This document shows, in pieces, positions 1 to 11,013 of a stretch of 64,000 nucleotides of DNA. Position numbers and translations under genes: made by a program. Source of the DNA: Dactylellina haptotyla (Eukaryota; Ascomycota; Orbiliomycetes; Orbiliales; Orbiliaceae); NCBI GenBank assembly GCA_031310005.1, contig CM062388.1:992001-1056000 (forward strand), in the 5' to 3' direction. Every line of letters begins with the position of its first letter. The stretch's first letter is position 1. The notes under the pieces were generated by a model. It was not told the DNA's origin, made no database searches, and saw nothing but the letters and a program-made list of their open reading frames with translations.

Positions 1-652
1 ATAAGAAGGAGTAAATGCTGATTTTATTAAGAGAGCGTGTACGATATTGTGAGCGAGCGGTCTTTGCGTGTAATATTTGCCAAACTTTAATAGTTAATAG
101 TTGTAGCTCTGGTAATGGATACTTAGAAAAGCATGGTTGACTTCCAGTCACATTAATAAGCATCATGCAAATCAATATTCATATTGATAGTCGTCAAAAT
201 TCTATTCCAACAACTGTTCCAATGTTTTTAAAAAGGATACAGGCATCATCGTGAGTACCGTGAAGGAAGTTAATATATAGCTAGATGTATTTCCCCCAAA
301 AAGATTCTCTTCAATGGATCTAGTAGCTAAAAAGTATATTTCACAAGCGACTCGGAGCATTTGAGTTTAAGTTTTGCAGCCGAAATCAAGGGCTTTTTTA
401 AACTATCTATTATCCTCTGTTCTCCGCTCCGCATCTCTATATACTAAGGATAGCTTGGCCATTAGCCAGACGCATGATGTTTATGCTGTTCTAGACGAAA
501 ATGCTAGCTGCTCGGCGAGTATGCAAAAAAGGCAGGCCAGACCCTGCTTGCTCGCTAGAGCAAAAGAATTTCATTCCGTCCGAAACAACAACTACCTGAC
601 TGAAGTAGGCTTCAAGACATCGGAACCTTGACCGCGAAAGTGGTAAAAGGAA
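1..652. other. No gene recognised
   Basis: A+T-rich stretch before the tRNA. Short open frames occur, but none shows a recognisable motif, good codon usage or splice signals. Confidence 0.5.
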
Positions 653-724
653 CACTCTACGTGGGACTCGAACCCACAGCCTCAGGATTAGAAGTCCTGC
701 GCGCTACCATTGCGCCAGCAGAGC
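653..724 (-). tRNA. tRNA-Arg (anticodon UCU)
   Basis: On the minus strand the 72 bases fold as a complete cloverleaf. The acceptor stem GCTCTGC pairs with GTAGAGT (two G-T wobbles) and the discriminator base is G. The anticodon stem CAGGA/TCCTG closes the loop CTTCTAA, which places TCT at positions 34-36. The T-arm GTGGG-TTCGAGT-CCCAC is perfect. There is no intron. It reads AGA arginine codons. The CCA end is not encoded, as usual for eukaryotes. The fold was worked out by hand. Confidence 0.95.
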
Positions 725-1468
725 GAGGAACATACCCCTGTCTGTGAATTTGACGTATCTGAGGTTCATCGGCAACCCAAACTCGAAAGAATGCGAGAAC
801 GCTACTTCGCTCTCAACCAGCCTTATAAGCAGGAAATTTGTTTTCTAGCCCTGTCTTCTTGGGTACTTTAATTTTCGGGTTCGAACATCCGTAGGTTTTA
901 AGTGAAGCTACCCTTTCGTTATTGATGATATGTATAGCGAGAATTTACCAAGTCTGGTTTATGTGAGGATATATCAGAATCACATCCAAGTTTGACCAAT
1001 GACCACCACCCTCATCGGACACAGTCACATGTAGCGGTGTTGTACCGCGCCCAACATCACAACACTCTTTGTCGCCTATGACTACCACGCCGTCGTCGGT
1101 GTCACCAGAACCTGGCTCAGGGCATCGATTTAATCGTCATAATGTTTTCTCTAGAAAACGAGAGAGCTAAATTTAACCACGCTGGGGAAGTAACTTGAAT
1201 TAAATTCCCAAGAAACGCCTTTTTAAAGTAAATCTCAACTTCATCATACTTTAATTCTGCTCCCTCGCGAAATATTCTCCATCCATCCCAAATTTACAGA
1301 TAAGGATATCTAGATCCTTCGACAATATCGGAAAACAACCGCAGAAACACGAAAGCAAAAGGGAACATATATGAGTATGCAGCGAATTAGATAAAAACTT
1401 CCTTGAACCTTTTATATATTTCCACCCTTCATGCTTCAGTCGTATCTATAAATAGCAAAAGCCGCAAA
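725..1468. other. Intergenic region upstream of the GRAM/DUF3292 gene
   Basis: No gene or tRNA recognised. The last ~300 bases before the ATG at 1469 presumably hold the promoter; no specific motif could be assigned. Confidence 0.4.
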
Positions 1469-3234
1469 ATGCCCTTCCCTTCTCACCCACAATCCCGAGC
1501 AACCTCAGCGACCTCGTCCCACCTCCTCAAACCCATAAATATAAAATCAAGGCCCCCAAGATCCCGCTCTCAATCTCGCACTCGCCAGCTCGCCGCTTCA
1601 CCAATTCCTAAATCTCCCTCACATCAAATTCTAGGCTTCGACCCCGAACCTTTCCGACTAACCAAAGATGACATCGAATTGATTAAATCATGTGATAAGA
1701 ACCGCTTCGAGCCCAACGGCAGGGTAATACCCGAGACCGAGCAACGCCTGCAGGAACTAAAAATTGCACAGCGGAAAATGCTAGTAAATTGGGTATCCGA
1801 CCGGCATATGAAATCTGCCAGCGTAGTCCGAGTTACACCCGTACCCTGGCCTACATTTGAAGAAACCGTCGAAACCGAGGGGTATATCTCGTGGGTTGGC
1901 AAAGTGGCGTTATATTTCGGACAGAGGTTCACGCCTGTATACACCTCTCCGTGGACGGAGATACCGAAATACGAAACAGCGGTAACGGCAAGTCATGTCG
2001 AACGGGTAGCGACAGGCCTCGCCCCGTTTCAGGAATGGGCTATGGTTGTTCGCAGGGTGTACAGATGGGAAGATCCGGTGAAGACCGCGCGATGGTTAAC
2101 CGTTTACGCTGTTCTGTGGAATTATGGGTATTTGGTTACGTTTGGGTATGTCTATTTGATCGCGCGGGTGCTGAGGAATCGTCAAAATGGAGAGGAGGTG
2201 GAGCTGGTGAAAGAGGCGATCCATCGGGTGAAGGATAGAGGGGCAGGTGTGCACCGGGCGGTGGAACAGATTGAGCGGCATGGAGCGGAAGGGTGGATTG
2301 AAGGGATGGATGGGGAGTTTGCCGGGTGGGCGCAGTTGAAAATAGGGGATCTGGCAGATGGGTTGGAGGTTTTACGAAAGTGAGTTACATTCCATATGGA
2401 GTTCATAGATGGAACGCTAATAGCGGGAATAGTTTCTACGAATGGAAGAGTCCAGCACAGACGGTGTACGCGTTGATATTCTCTGGGTTTTGCATACTTC
2501 TTGGAATATTCACCGATATGGAATATTGCTGGCGAGTCATCACATTTATTTTCGGTCTTTGGTTTTTCGTTTCCGCTCCCGTGGCAAGCAGATGGCCACG
2601 GTACAGATGGGTCGTTAGTCCGTTCAAATGGGTGTTTTGGGGAATCCCTACTCATAGAGACCTCGCGTATTCGGAGTTTCAGCATGAGGCTATTGATGCA
2701 ATCAAGGATCCTTCACAACTGAAAAAGTCCGCGCGAAGGAGAGCGAGAAAGCGAAAGGTTGCTAATTACGAAGGACCGGCTATGATTATCGAAGATGACG
2801 AAGAGGAAGACGAAGGATATGTTACGAATTCACCAGATATCGACGAAGATGAAGAGGATGATCCGGAAGAACTGATCTCCCCTGTGATTCCTCATGATTC
2901 AGATAGCTTAAAGGGCAAACCGTATCTTGGAGAAATGTACTGCGGATTCAGATGCATTTACCGTGAAACTCCAGGAAAGCTATTTATTTCAAGCCATGGA
3001 TTGCTGTTCGAAACCGAGGTCCAAAAGAAGGTAATGACGGAGCTGATATGGAGGGATATTAAAAGCATTCACAAGAAAGAGGGGTTAAACATTGGAAAGA
3101 TCGGGAAAGTGCATGCTCTGGAAGTTGTGCTCATAGCTGGGGACGTTGTGGTTTTTGATGCCTTGGCAAGAAGAGACAAGGCGTTTAATCGAATCATAGG
3201 GTTCTCAGGTCTCCGATGGCAAGCTGGAATATAA
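1469..3234 (+). CDS. DUF3292-type membrane protein with C-terminal GRAM-like domain
   Basis: Two exons, 1469-2379 and 2433-3234, joined over a 53 bp intron (GTGAGT donor, AATAG acceptor), give 570 residues. The ATG at 1469 is the first in frame and is preceded by GCAAA; the frame stays open upstream without another ATG. The order of parts is a Ser/Arg-rich N-terminus, a predicted helical region, hydrophobic segments around the splice junction (LIFSGFCILLGIF, VITFIFGLWFFVSAP), an acidic patch rich in EDEE, and a C-terminal GRAM-like fold (MYCGFRCIYRETPGKL then LFISSHGLLFE). GRAM domains usually bind lipids or proteins at membranes. The motif GIPTHRDLA and the general plan match the fungal DUF3292 family, whose function is unknown. 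The family assignment is from memory of its pattern, not a search. Confidence 0.75.
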
Positions 3235-5056
3235 CCTAGCTCGCATAAAATGCCATAGAGATAGAGCATAATGGAATATAACCAAATTCTGATTAGTGTC
3301 CGTGTTCTAAAATTCTTTGTGTAACTAGGCCTGAAAACACGGTGTGACCCAAGCAACATCGCTTGTCCGTCCGTTGTAAATTTTGCGTTGTACGCGACTT
3401 TCTAATCAGAAATTTGGCATTTCCGACACGAAAGACCCTCCCTTCCTTAACGCACCCGACAACAGCAGCCACGACCTGCTGCCCTCCATCCCACCTGCCG
3501 CTCGGAATCCGGGCACCCCTAGAAAACCACCTGGCTCTGAATACGCTATCCCAGTTGGGCGCCGAACTGCTTTTACTTCCAATTTGACAACCTTCGCCCC
3601 AACCCCGGCGTTGCTTATGATCCTTCGATCCTCTTTATAAGGCGGGGTTTATAATCGAACCCACCACTGTCAATCATGACAGCGTCGACAGGGTCATGAA
3701 TTGGAAATAGAGGCTGGGCTAGCTATTATACGTGATTATTATATCAACGTATATTAAAGAACGGACGGGGATATATACAACCGTCATGACTTCTATGGAG
3801 CGGAAGGTTGTCAATATGTGCCCGGTTCTCGGTGGCAGTTTTAGGGACTGGAATACACTCTTTTGCGTTATCCTGTTTTGAACGGCCAGGGATGATATTT
3901 TCATCTTTTCCTGGATATATCTTTTTCTCTCTTTCATCGTATAAATACATTCGCTGAAGCATTTCATTCTATTCTCCGACGGGGAAATCGGGAATCGTCG
4001 ACAGCCCCATATCGAATTTTACCATGTTGTTTTCGCGGCCGGTCCGTGAAAACAGCCTCGAAGAGAAAAAAAAAATCCCGTATGAAAATTTACAAGGAAC
4101 TTGGCTCACGGCAAGTTCGACTTTTTCTTGTGCTCGCAGCTTTGGGCTGCGGGTTGGGTTAGATATGCGGTCGAAGATTTCGCTTCATCGATTCAAATAG
4201 CAAAGGAGACACCCTTTCAAGAAAAAACTAAAACAAAATACTTGGAACAAATATATGTTCCTCGTTCACCAGCCTCCAAGAAGCACAAGTTCCGGTTGTG
4301 GTATATCCGCCACTGGCATTTCGGCTCATTTAAACATACGTTCGTTTCGCAGAGGATCCGGGAGGGACGGCTATACAAGTTATAAAAACCAATATTCAAG
4401 AATAATATATATTACCGAACGGGTTTCTCTGGCAACTCAGTTCGCGAAGCGCTGGTGGTGAGGGGAAACCACACAAACATGATTTTTCTTTAAATCGAGT
4501 GGTTGTTCGAGGGGAGCCCGGTGGCGGGTGGCTGGCTTTACAAAATTATGTTTCGTGGGGGCGGGCGTGCGGTACTCGTTTTATGGTGTTCCAGGGATTA
4601 TCTAATAGTAGGGATTCATCAAGTCCAATATACAGACACGGTGGTTGTGGGGAGGGTTGTGGAAAATCTAACTGTTTCTAGCGCTGTTATTTTGTTTGCG
4701 ACTTTTGACATAATCTCCGGGTGTGAGTATGGGATTTAGGTGGTTTCCTTCTGCTAGTGTTCTTTGAATGGGCATAATTCTGTCGGTAGTTCGTACGCTC
4801 ATTCTGTTCGAAAAATAGGTCTAGGCGGCTGCCGGAATCTAGGGCGGGGCTCTGATTCCAAGCTGGCCATTCCAATTTTTCACCGTCTTGTATTTATACC
4901 TCTCGTGTAGATACAATTTTTTTTAATTTTCTTTTCAATACACTCCTTTTTCGCCTGGTCGATCTGAATCTTTCACTATAAATCTTGTGACAACATGTTT
5001 TCTAATGACGACCCAGGAGTTGGGCGACTGTAGGTATGTCCAATTTTCTATGGCAA
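3235..5056. other. Long gene-poor gap
   Basis: About 1.8 kb between the 3' ends of two convergent genes. The short open frames on both strands have no recognisable domain and look random. No tandem repeat or inverted repeat stands out. Confidence 0.45.
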
Positions 5057-6013
5057 TCACAGGACCCGGACCAATGCCAGCCCATCAAAAACCGGCAAAA
5101 TGAAAGTCTCGACCCGGGGATCTTTCGCGATTAGATCGTTGAATTCTCTGAGAGGAGTAACACGCGTGACAGCAATAGGGTCTTCTGCACCGGGGTTACT
5201 TTTATCCTCTGCCACAAGTCCTCTCTTCAAAACGTTGTCCGCGATCAGGATTCCTCCCTTGCGGAGAAGCTTGAGATCTAGGATTGTTTTGAAGTATTGG
5301 GGGTAACCACTGAGGTATAAATCTGTCAGTATTCTTGCGGTACCAGGAAGGAGAAATTAGTTATTGTTCTTACTCTTTGTTAGCGTCAAGGAAGATCATA
5401 TCAAATGGTGCCTCGCCACCAAGATTCTCGATACTGCCTTTGTGTTAATGCTTATATTAGATTAGTGTTTGAGGGTTATTAAACGTACGACTCCTGCGCT
5501 GGTCCTTCGATCAATGAAACAAAGTGGTCAATACCAGCATCCTTGAATGCCTGTCGAGCCACCTTTGTCGTCTCAGGGTTGATATCCGTGGTAATTATCT
5601 ATCATATTATATCAGTTTAATTATTCTACAGAAAGACGTAAGTAGTTATGAAGATACCTTAGCCCCCTCAACATCTTTCAAAGCTTCCGCAAAGGTAAGG
5701 GCACTGAAGCCGGTAAAACAACCAATTTCTAGGACTGTGGGTTTTTCCTGTTAGTATTTAGATTGTAAAAAATTTGATATCGTGGAAAGTGATAGTTACT
5801 TTTCTTTGCACCATAACTTCTGGCTGTCCAGATCAGATACTGCGCCTGGAGTCTCGATACCATCATCTCGGATAGATCGGCAAAGTCTCTTTCCGTCAAA
5901 TCCGCATGCTTCTGGATATGGTCGGGGAGGGGCACGGAGCGTTCTTTGCAGTATTTAAAAACAGCGACAGAGACTGTCTCATTAGGGAATAGGACGTTGG
6001 TTTCTTCTTTCAT
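5057..6013 (-). CDS. SAM-dependent O-methyltransferase (methyltransferase family 3, caffeoyl-CoA type)
   Basis: Five exons on the minus strand: 6013-5800, 5734-5658, 5598-5489, 5433-5374 and 5309-5057, giving 237 residues. Introns are 50-65 bp, and the first has a TACTAAC branch point. The joined protein carries the hallmarks of the cation-dependent O-methyltransferase family: LEIGCFTGFSAL (SAM-binding motif I), TTDINPE (acidic residue that binds the SAM ribose), DMIFLDANKDGY (metal- and substrate-binding Asp region) and ILIADNVL. It probably methylates a catechol-like small molecule; the substrate cannot be told. No polyketide synthase or other biosynthetic gene lies nearby, so a cluster role is not supported. 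Length matches the family (220-250 residues). The 3' splice sites were chosen because they alone keep frame and motif. Confidence 0.88.
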
Positions 6014-6979
6014 TTTGGATTGCGACTATTTATTCCTGTTTCGAAATTCGATTTCTTATTACTTGTCGTTTCGACTAGCTATGACCTACGAGTTTCTTTT
6101 ATAGTAGTTAGCTTATAGAAGATGACCTTGAAAGCCCGTTACCGGGCGATAAGCATGACTCATTTGTTGCTTATCAATTCTGTAGAATCCACAAGATATA
6201 CGTTTATCAAGCCGCTCCCTCTGGAATTTGTGAATCCTACGCTACCATACCGATACACATAGAATGTGTTGACATGTTGTAGTTTAGGTAGATCCGGATT
6301 CCGTCCGAATGACGGAAACTCGGGAAGTCCCCAGGATTCGCGGGCTCCGCTGATGGCTCTCTATTGGAATTGATTGAACTATGTATGACTTACCTAACTC
6401 GCTTCCCGGATTTTTTTTCTATGATAGATAAGAGATAATTATTTCGGGGATTGTCTTTTAAAGCTTTTGTAAATGGACGAATAGAAGTATGTCACAGGTG
6501 TAGCAGCCGTATTTAAAGGAGCGTCCGGAATATGGGTTCACCCGAATCAATCGATTACGGGTATGGCGCCATAGATGGCTATCAGCGGTCCCATTCGTGA
6601 GACATGCATACATACACACCTACTTCATACGGAATATATATATCGCTTATCCCGGTCGTTGCTATTGATGAGCCACAAAGCTGAAAACGATTCAGAATCA
6701 TCAAATGTTTTCTAGATGCAGAATAGTACTTGGGATTCGAGTACCGTAATTGATACGCGTTATCTGATGATTAAAATCTTGATAAATGCGCCCCTGAGCC
6801 TCTGTATTAATTTCTGCATTTTGGGATTAAGCTTATCATTTTCAAGCATTTAGATTCTAGAATGTGGCTATAAGCTTTTATATATATATAAGTTGATTGA
6901 TGCCAAGCAGTCTCAACACACTTTGAGAGTTTGATCAGTTGCGAGATGGATATTTATGATCTCGCGGGGGATATTTATA
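6014..6979. other. A+T-rich intergenic region
   Basis: No gene recognised between the methyltransferase start and the left repeat. It includes the methyltransferase promoter side and short TA runs near 6640 and 6875. Confidence 0.4.
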
Positions 6980-7369
6980 ACTAGAAGGCTGCTGCGCAGC
7001 ACTAAACCCGATTGAACAACTTTGTTAATGGTAAGTGGTTTTCGTTTAGCACTTGTGTAGCAGCTTTTTAAATTTTAATTTTTTTTAAAATTAAAATTAG
7101 AAAAATGAAAAACAATAAACTATCATATATTGATTATAAAATTATACATAATTAGTAATTTAATTTAAGGTTTTATAAAGGGATTCGACTATTGATCATT
7201 ATTTTTCCAATAACTACCTCACAATTGAACTCAATTTCACATAATTCCGTTCCACCCGCATAGAACTTTCTTGTGGACAACAATACTTTTTTTTGGAGCA
7301 CCACCACCAGAAAATTGTGATCGTTAATTTAGTGAGGTTTGAAGTAACCCTCCCTTCAGCCGGGCATTT
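6980..7369 (-). repeat. Interspersed repeat, left copy (MITE- or Helitron-like), about 390 bp
   Basis: Shares both ends with the copy at 10163-10487, in the opposite orientation. On the minus strand it starts with ATGCCCGGCTGAAGGGAGGG and ends with AGTGCTGCGCAGCAGCC then TTCTAG. The interior is very A+T-rich and poorly conserved between copies. The end is a perfect palindrome (TGCTGCGCAGCA) five bases before CTAG, followed by T in the flank, which resembles a Helitron 3' end (hairpin plus CTRR). A short MITE-type element is the alternative. It has no coding capacity. Its inner end lies about 30 bp beyond the stop codon of the CFEM-like gene beside it. Confidence 0.65.
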
Positions 7370-7399
7370 CGAACTTCCTGCGTTGAATCTATTTGAATA

Positions 7400-8262
7400 T
7401 TATTTATCCCATACAGATCTTGAACCGTACGGAGGAGGCTCATCAGATTCTATTTTATCCATGCGTGTTAGCATTTATACCTTATCCGATAGAAGCCATA
7501 TGTTCGGGGAGACTTACCTCGCCGCCGGCGAAAACACCATAATCTCTTCCACCAAGCCCATGCCACTCCAATTATAGTTACAAAGCTTGCTATAAGCCCC
7601 ACGATTAAGCCCACTGGTTCGGCTTTTGCCAGTGGTCCATCCTGAGATACAGCAGTCGATTGTGGTTGAGCTAGTCTTGGGAACTGCACGACTTGATCTG
7701 AAACATCGGTGTGACTACCTGATTCACCGTCAGGAGGCAAAAGACAGATATCGTTCCAGAATTCAGAGAGATATGTTTGAGCGTCTGTACGATTCATCTC
7801 ACAATTTCTGATCATACAGTCGTCGAAGCCAACGAAACCTGGTTCAGTTATTCGACAAAAGCAATTTCGTGTTGGTGTATTCGTCCCTACTACTGTAGCG
7901 TTACACCACGACGGAACGATTGAATTGCGGATGCACTCTCTTCCGCATCTCGCAAACCGTGAGAAATCGACTGTCGGAATTTCGGGACAGACAGAGGCAT
8001 ACCAATCCTCCAGGCCGTACCATTCGTTGCCGAGGCAAGTTGTATAAGCGCATTTGAAGGGTTGAAGAGCGCTACAAAAGCACGACTGGCTGAATCGGGG
8101 GCATCCGATAGAAGAAGAATGAAAAGGAAAACACGTTGTGTTTGTGCAATCTGGAATGTCCTGGAACGCGATAATATCCTCGCGTGGTATTATAGGAATG
8201 GAGATCGAAGCGGTACACAAGGCGGAGAATAAAGGTAACAAAACTCTGCTCAAAGACCGCAT
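7400..8262 (-). CDS. CFEM-like cysteine-rich membrane protein A (two eight-cysteine modules)
   Basis: Two exons, 8262-7518 and 7449-7400, joined over a 68 bp intron (GTAAGT donor, GCTAAC branch, ATAG acceptor), give 264 residues. A signal peptide (about 1-20) is followed by two modules of eight cysteines each, both with the C-x-C pair typical of CFEM-like folds (SCFCS and NCFCR). Then come a Ser/Thr-poor linker, one membrane helix (VGLIVGLIASFVTIIGVAW), an Arg-rich stop-transfer and a short tail ending PPPYGSRSVWDK, which only appears if the intron is removed. The topology is type I, at the cell surface. CFEM proteins can bind haem or act in adhesion and signalling; which applies here is unknown. 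It is a clear but diverged paralogue of the gene at 9201-9962, transcribed divergently. Confidence 0.8.
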
Positions 8263-9200
8263 CTTCGAGACCTCTTCGATATGTATGTTGTATTTCGAAT
8301 ATTATTTAGTAAGATTGCAATCAAAACCTCCTTCTAGCTTATATTCGTGGCTCCTGTGCCAAATTATCAAAGTCGAGGTCTCTGTATTCTTGGGAAAATC
8401 TTCAACCCTCACAGAATTGGTAGGCTTCTAAGCTGGGGGGATACGTTCCAAAGAATGAGGCCCGTGTATCTAGAGTCCCGCTGTTTCATCACGCAGGCAA
8501 GACAGGGCTTATCGTATCTCTAAATCCTTGCTGCAGTGTTGGTCACAGCCCGCTCATTCAGGTTCAGCGGAACATTCCGTGTTGCGTTCACATTTTGGTA
8601 CCGTCTATCCACGCCGAGATAGGCGAACGCACCTCAGACCCACTTTTCTCTCATAGCCTCCACAAAAGCTTGCGCTTGATGGCACCTATTTCAGCCGCCT
8701 TTACATAATTGCATAGTTGTCGGATTGGGAATATGGAAAGAGAATAAAGATTGGAAAGTCACATAGATCCTGCATGGCAGAAAGGTACGAAAAGTCGTGA
8801 TTCTCCAACTTTTGCGCGAGCGCGAGGCGCACTTAGCCTCGACTCTGGCTCTGTGACGATACAACCTTTATGTGCATGCAGGCTGTGAGTCTAAGCATTA
8901 AATTTTTATGTCGGCAACAACTCTACAAAGTCCGAAAGAGTGCGATAGGATCGCAGCCTGGGAGCGTATTCTTAATACTTTGTGACCTTCGACGGAGGTA
9001 CTAAGGGAGAGGGACTTGATTTTGCGATCCATATAAGACCTGTACAGTCTGGATCAAACTAAGTTCAATTATCGCCACTCATTCTGTAATTTATTTACGG
9101 CCATCAACACCCCAAAAGAGAGGAATCTCTGCTTATGAATAAGGAATCCTTCCTTCATTTTTGACGTTTAAGTAGCGAAAAGCTCAAGACAGAATTTACG
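8263..9200. promoter_or_regulatory. Shared upstream region of the divergent CFEM-like pair
   Basis: 938 bp between two divergent start codons, so both promoters must lie here. No open frame of note. No specific regulatory motif was identified. Confidence 0.5.
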
Positions 9201-9962
9201 ATGCGACCCGATGCGACCTCCATCGCTTCTTGGCCATTTTTGCAGTACATGTTTATCCTTCTTTCGGAGTTTGCACTTCCTACTGCCTCAAGGACTTCTG
9301 GATCCCTAGTCATACCGCGGCAAACTGATTTAAGTTTGAATGCAACTGTTGATTTATCCAAAGTACCCAAGTGTGCAGTTGCAAATTGCGTAACATCGGA
9401 TGCATGGATACCTTCCCGACTCGGTTGTCGGACAGGCAATTTAACATATGAATGCTTCTGTCAAACGGCTGTCACACCTCTGACTTGTTCCCCGATGCCT
9501 CCAAACGACGACGACAATTGTTTCTACCAGTTGCAAACCTGGTTTGCTGGGGTTTGCGGACCAGAAAATATCAGGACAGTTAATCTCGCTGCTATCCCAA
9601 GTTGCGGTAGCAATTGCACGGAAGCCATGATATCGGACCAGGGATGTCCTGACAAGTCGCTAAACTGTGCTTGCCAAAGACCTGAAATTTACAACCAAAC
9701 AGGGCTCTGCCTAAAAGCAGGATTTGGGGGTGATGTTTTCAACTTTATTGGAGACTCGCCTGAACATTTTGCATATTCTTGGTATACAATCATGTGCAAA
9801 ACGGGGGAGCAGGAGCTGTTTGATGAACAGGGCTATCAAGATTGGATTCAGGCAAAGAAAGATGCGAAAGCAAGGAGAATTAGGCTCGGGGTTGGCCTGG
9901 GCTTGGGTTTGCCTGTGTGTGTGCTCCTTATTTTGTGGTTTGTAGCTATTACATGCAATTGA
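9201..9962 (+). CDS. CFEM-like cysteine-rich membrane protein B (paralogue of A)
   Basis: Single-exon gene, 253 residues. The first ATG is at 9201; a second in-frame ATG at 9249 would start directly at the hydrophobic signal segment FILLSEFALPTAS. Module 1 has eight cysteines including ECFC. Module 2 resembles the second module of protein A (IPSCGSNC, then NCACQ) but shows seven, lacking the partner cysteine after GLC. A membrane helix (GLGLGLPVCVLLILWFVA) ends the protein, which stops almost immediately after it, so the cytoplasmic tail present in protein A is missing. An unrecognised 3' exon is possible but no good donor was seen. The role is probably surface binding or sensing; the ligand is unknown. 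Confidence 0.77.
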   Translation: MRPDATSIASWPFLQYMFILLSEFALPTASRTSGSLVIPRQTDLSLNATVDLSKVPKCAVANCVTSDAWIPSRLGCRTGNLTYECFCQTAVTPLTCSPMPPNDDDNCFYQLQTWFAGVCGPENIRTVNLAAIPSCGSNCTEAMISDQGCPDKSLNCACQRPEIYNQTGLCLKAGFGGDVFNFIGDSPEHFAYSWYTIMCKTGEQELFDEQGYQDWIQAKKDAKARRIRLGVGLGLGLPVCVLLILWFVAITCN

Positions 9963-10120
9963 TGGGTAGTACTATGGTCAAAAATAATGATCAATTCCGT
10001 ATTCTGCTCATCTAGTTCACTTAACCTGAGATTAGTGAACATTTTCGGTTTCTCAGTATGTGAAAGGACCAAAGCTAGATAGTCTCAGTATTTCTTGCTA
10101 TTATCTATATTATGATATAT

Positions 10121-10155
10121 GAGCACGCACACACACGTGCACACACGTATATATA
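10121..10155. repeat. CA/TG-rich simple repeat
   Basis: Interrupted dinucleotide run of ACAC and TATA steps just before the right repeat copy. It may be a mutational by-product of the element's edge. Confidence 0.6.
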
Positions 10156-10162
10156 AATTAGC

Positions 10163-10487
10163 ATGCCCGACTGAAGGGAGGGTTATCTTGAACCTCACTA
10201 ATAATAAATACTAAGTTACTATGTTTAATATTTATACTCAATAATACCTAATCATAATTTTTTCATAATAATACTCTTAAAAAATATATTATTTTACTTT
10301 TAACAGTTTCATCACTTTCTCTTAAACACATATTATAAACCTATATTATAATATAGGTAATAGAGTACTCAGGCTACTCCTACTTCAAAAAAGAAGTTGC
10401 TAAAGCTTATAAAGGCGAGCTCGACTGAGAAGCGTTGGGGTACTCTGGATAACAGTCGGGTTTAGTGCTGCGCAGCAGCCCTCTAGT
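10163..10487 (+). repeat. Interspersed repeat, right copy, about 325 bp
   Basis: Plus-strand copy of the family also seen at 6980-7369. It starts ATGCCCGACTGAAGGGAGGG, has a very A+T-rich middle, and ends in the palindrome TGCTGCGCAGCA, then GCCCT, then CTAG. The motif CCCGACTG occurs near both ends as a subterminal inverted repeat. A possible 5 bp flank duplication TAAAT lies four bases before the start and directly after CTAG, but in such A+T-rich DNA this may be chance. No coding capacity. Confidence 0.65.
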
Positions 10488-11013
10488 AAATATATATATA
10501 TTCTTAATTTTCTTTCTTCTTTGTATTTACAAGAAGCTGAAAGTAGCATGGGGTATAGGTAGCTTTTCGACACTGGTACACGAATTCGTACCAACTGTGT
10601 TGCAACTCAAGGAGGTTTGTTGCAGATGGACCTCAACACTAACGCGTGAAGTACCAATCGGTATCTCCGGAGCTGGATCCTTAGAGCTCCAAACCAAACC
10701 AAAATTACGATTTCCCGTCTTCAATTTTAAACTATATGTATTTTTTCAAGTAGTTATAGTAAACGGGCAGTTTTAGAGAAACGAATACACGGTGAAGATC
10801 GCGATCGAGGCATAGGCCAGACTGTTTTAAGCGTATATATGTAAGATTGGCTAATTGATCAAACATCCGGATTAAGGGGTTAACTTTTGAAGCTGAAGAG
10901 TAGCATATTTGATTCCAACTAATGAGATTTAGATCTTCGGGCTGCTGATTTGCAATCAGGTAAAAATCTGTATCAACTTTTGTTCTACGAGCTTCGACAG
11001 CTATTTCCACAGT
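10488..11013. other. Intergenic region upstream of the F-box gene
   Basis: 526 bp, begins with a short TA run after the repeat. No gene recognised; it presumably includes the F-box promoter. Confidence 0.4.

Noticed and set aside
3640-3700. TTCGAT-type T-loop on the minus strand suggesting a second tRNA
   Set aside because: The flanking bases do not form a T-stem or acceptor stem.
6980-10487. A single large terminal-inverted-repeat DNA transposon with TAA target duplication
   Set aside because: TAA flanks both ends, but no transposase lies between, the interior holds two host-type genes, and similarity of the arms is confined to their ends; two separate small elements explain it better.
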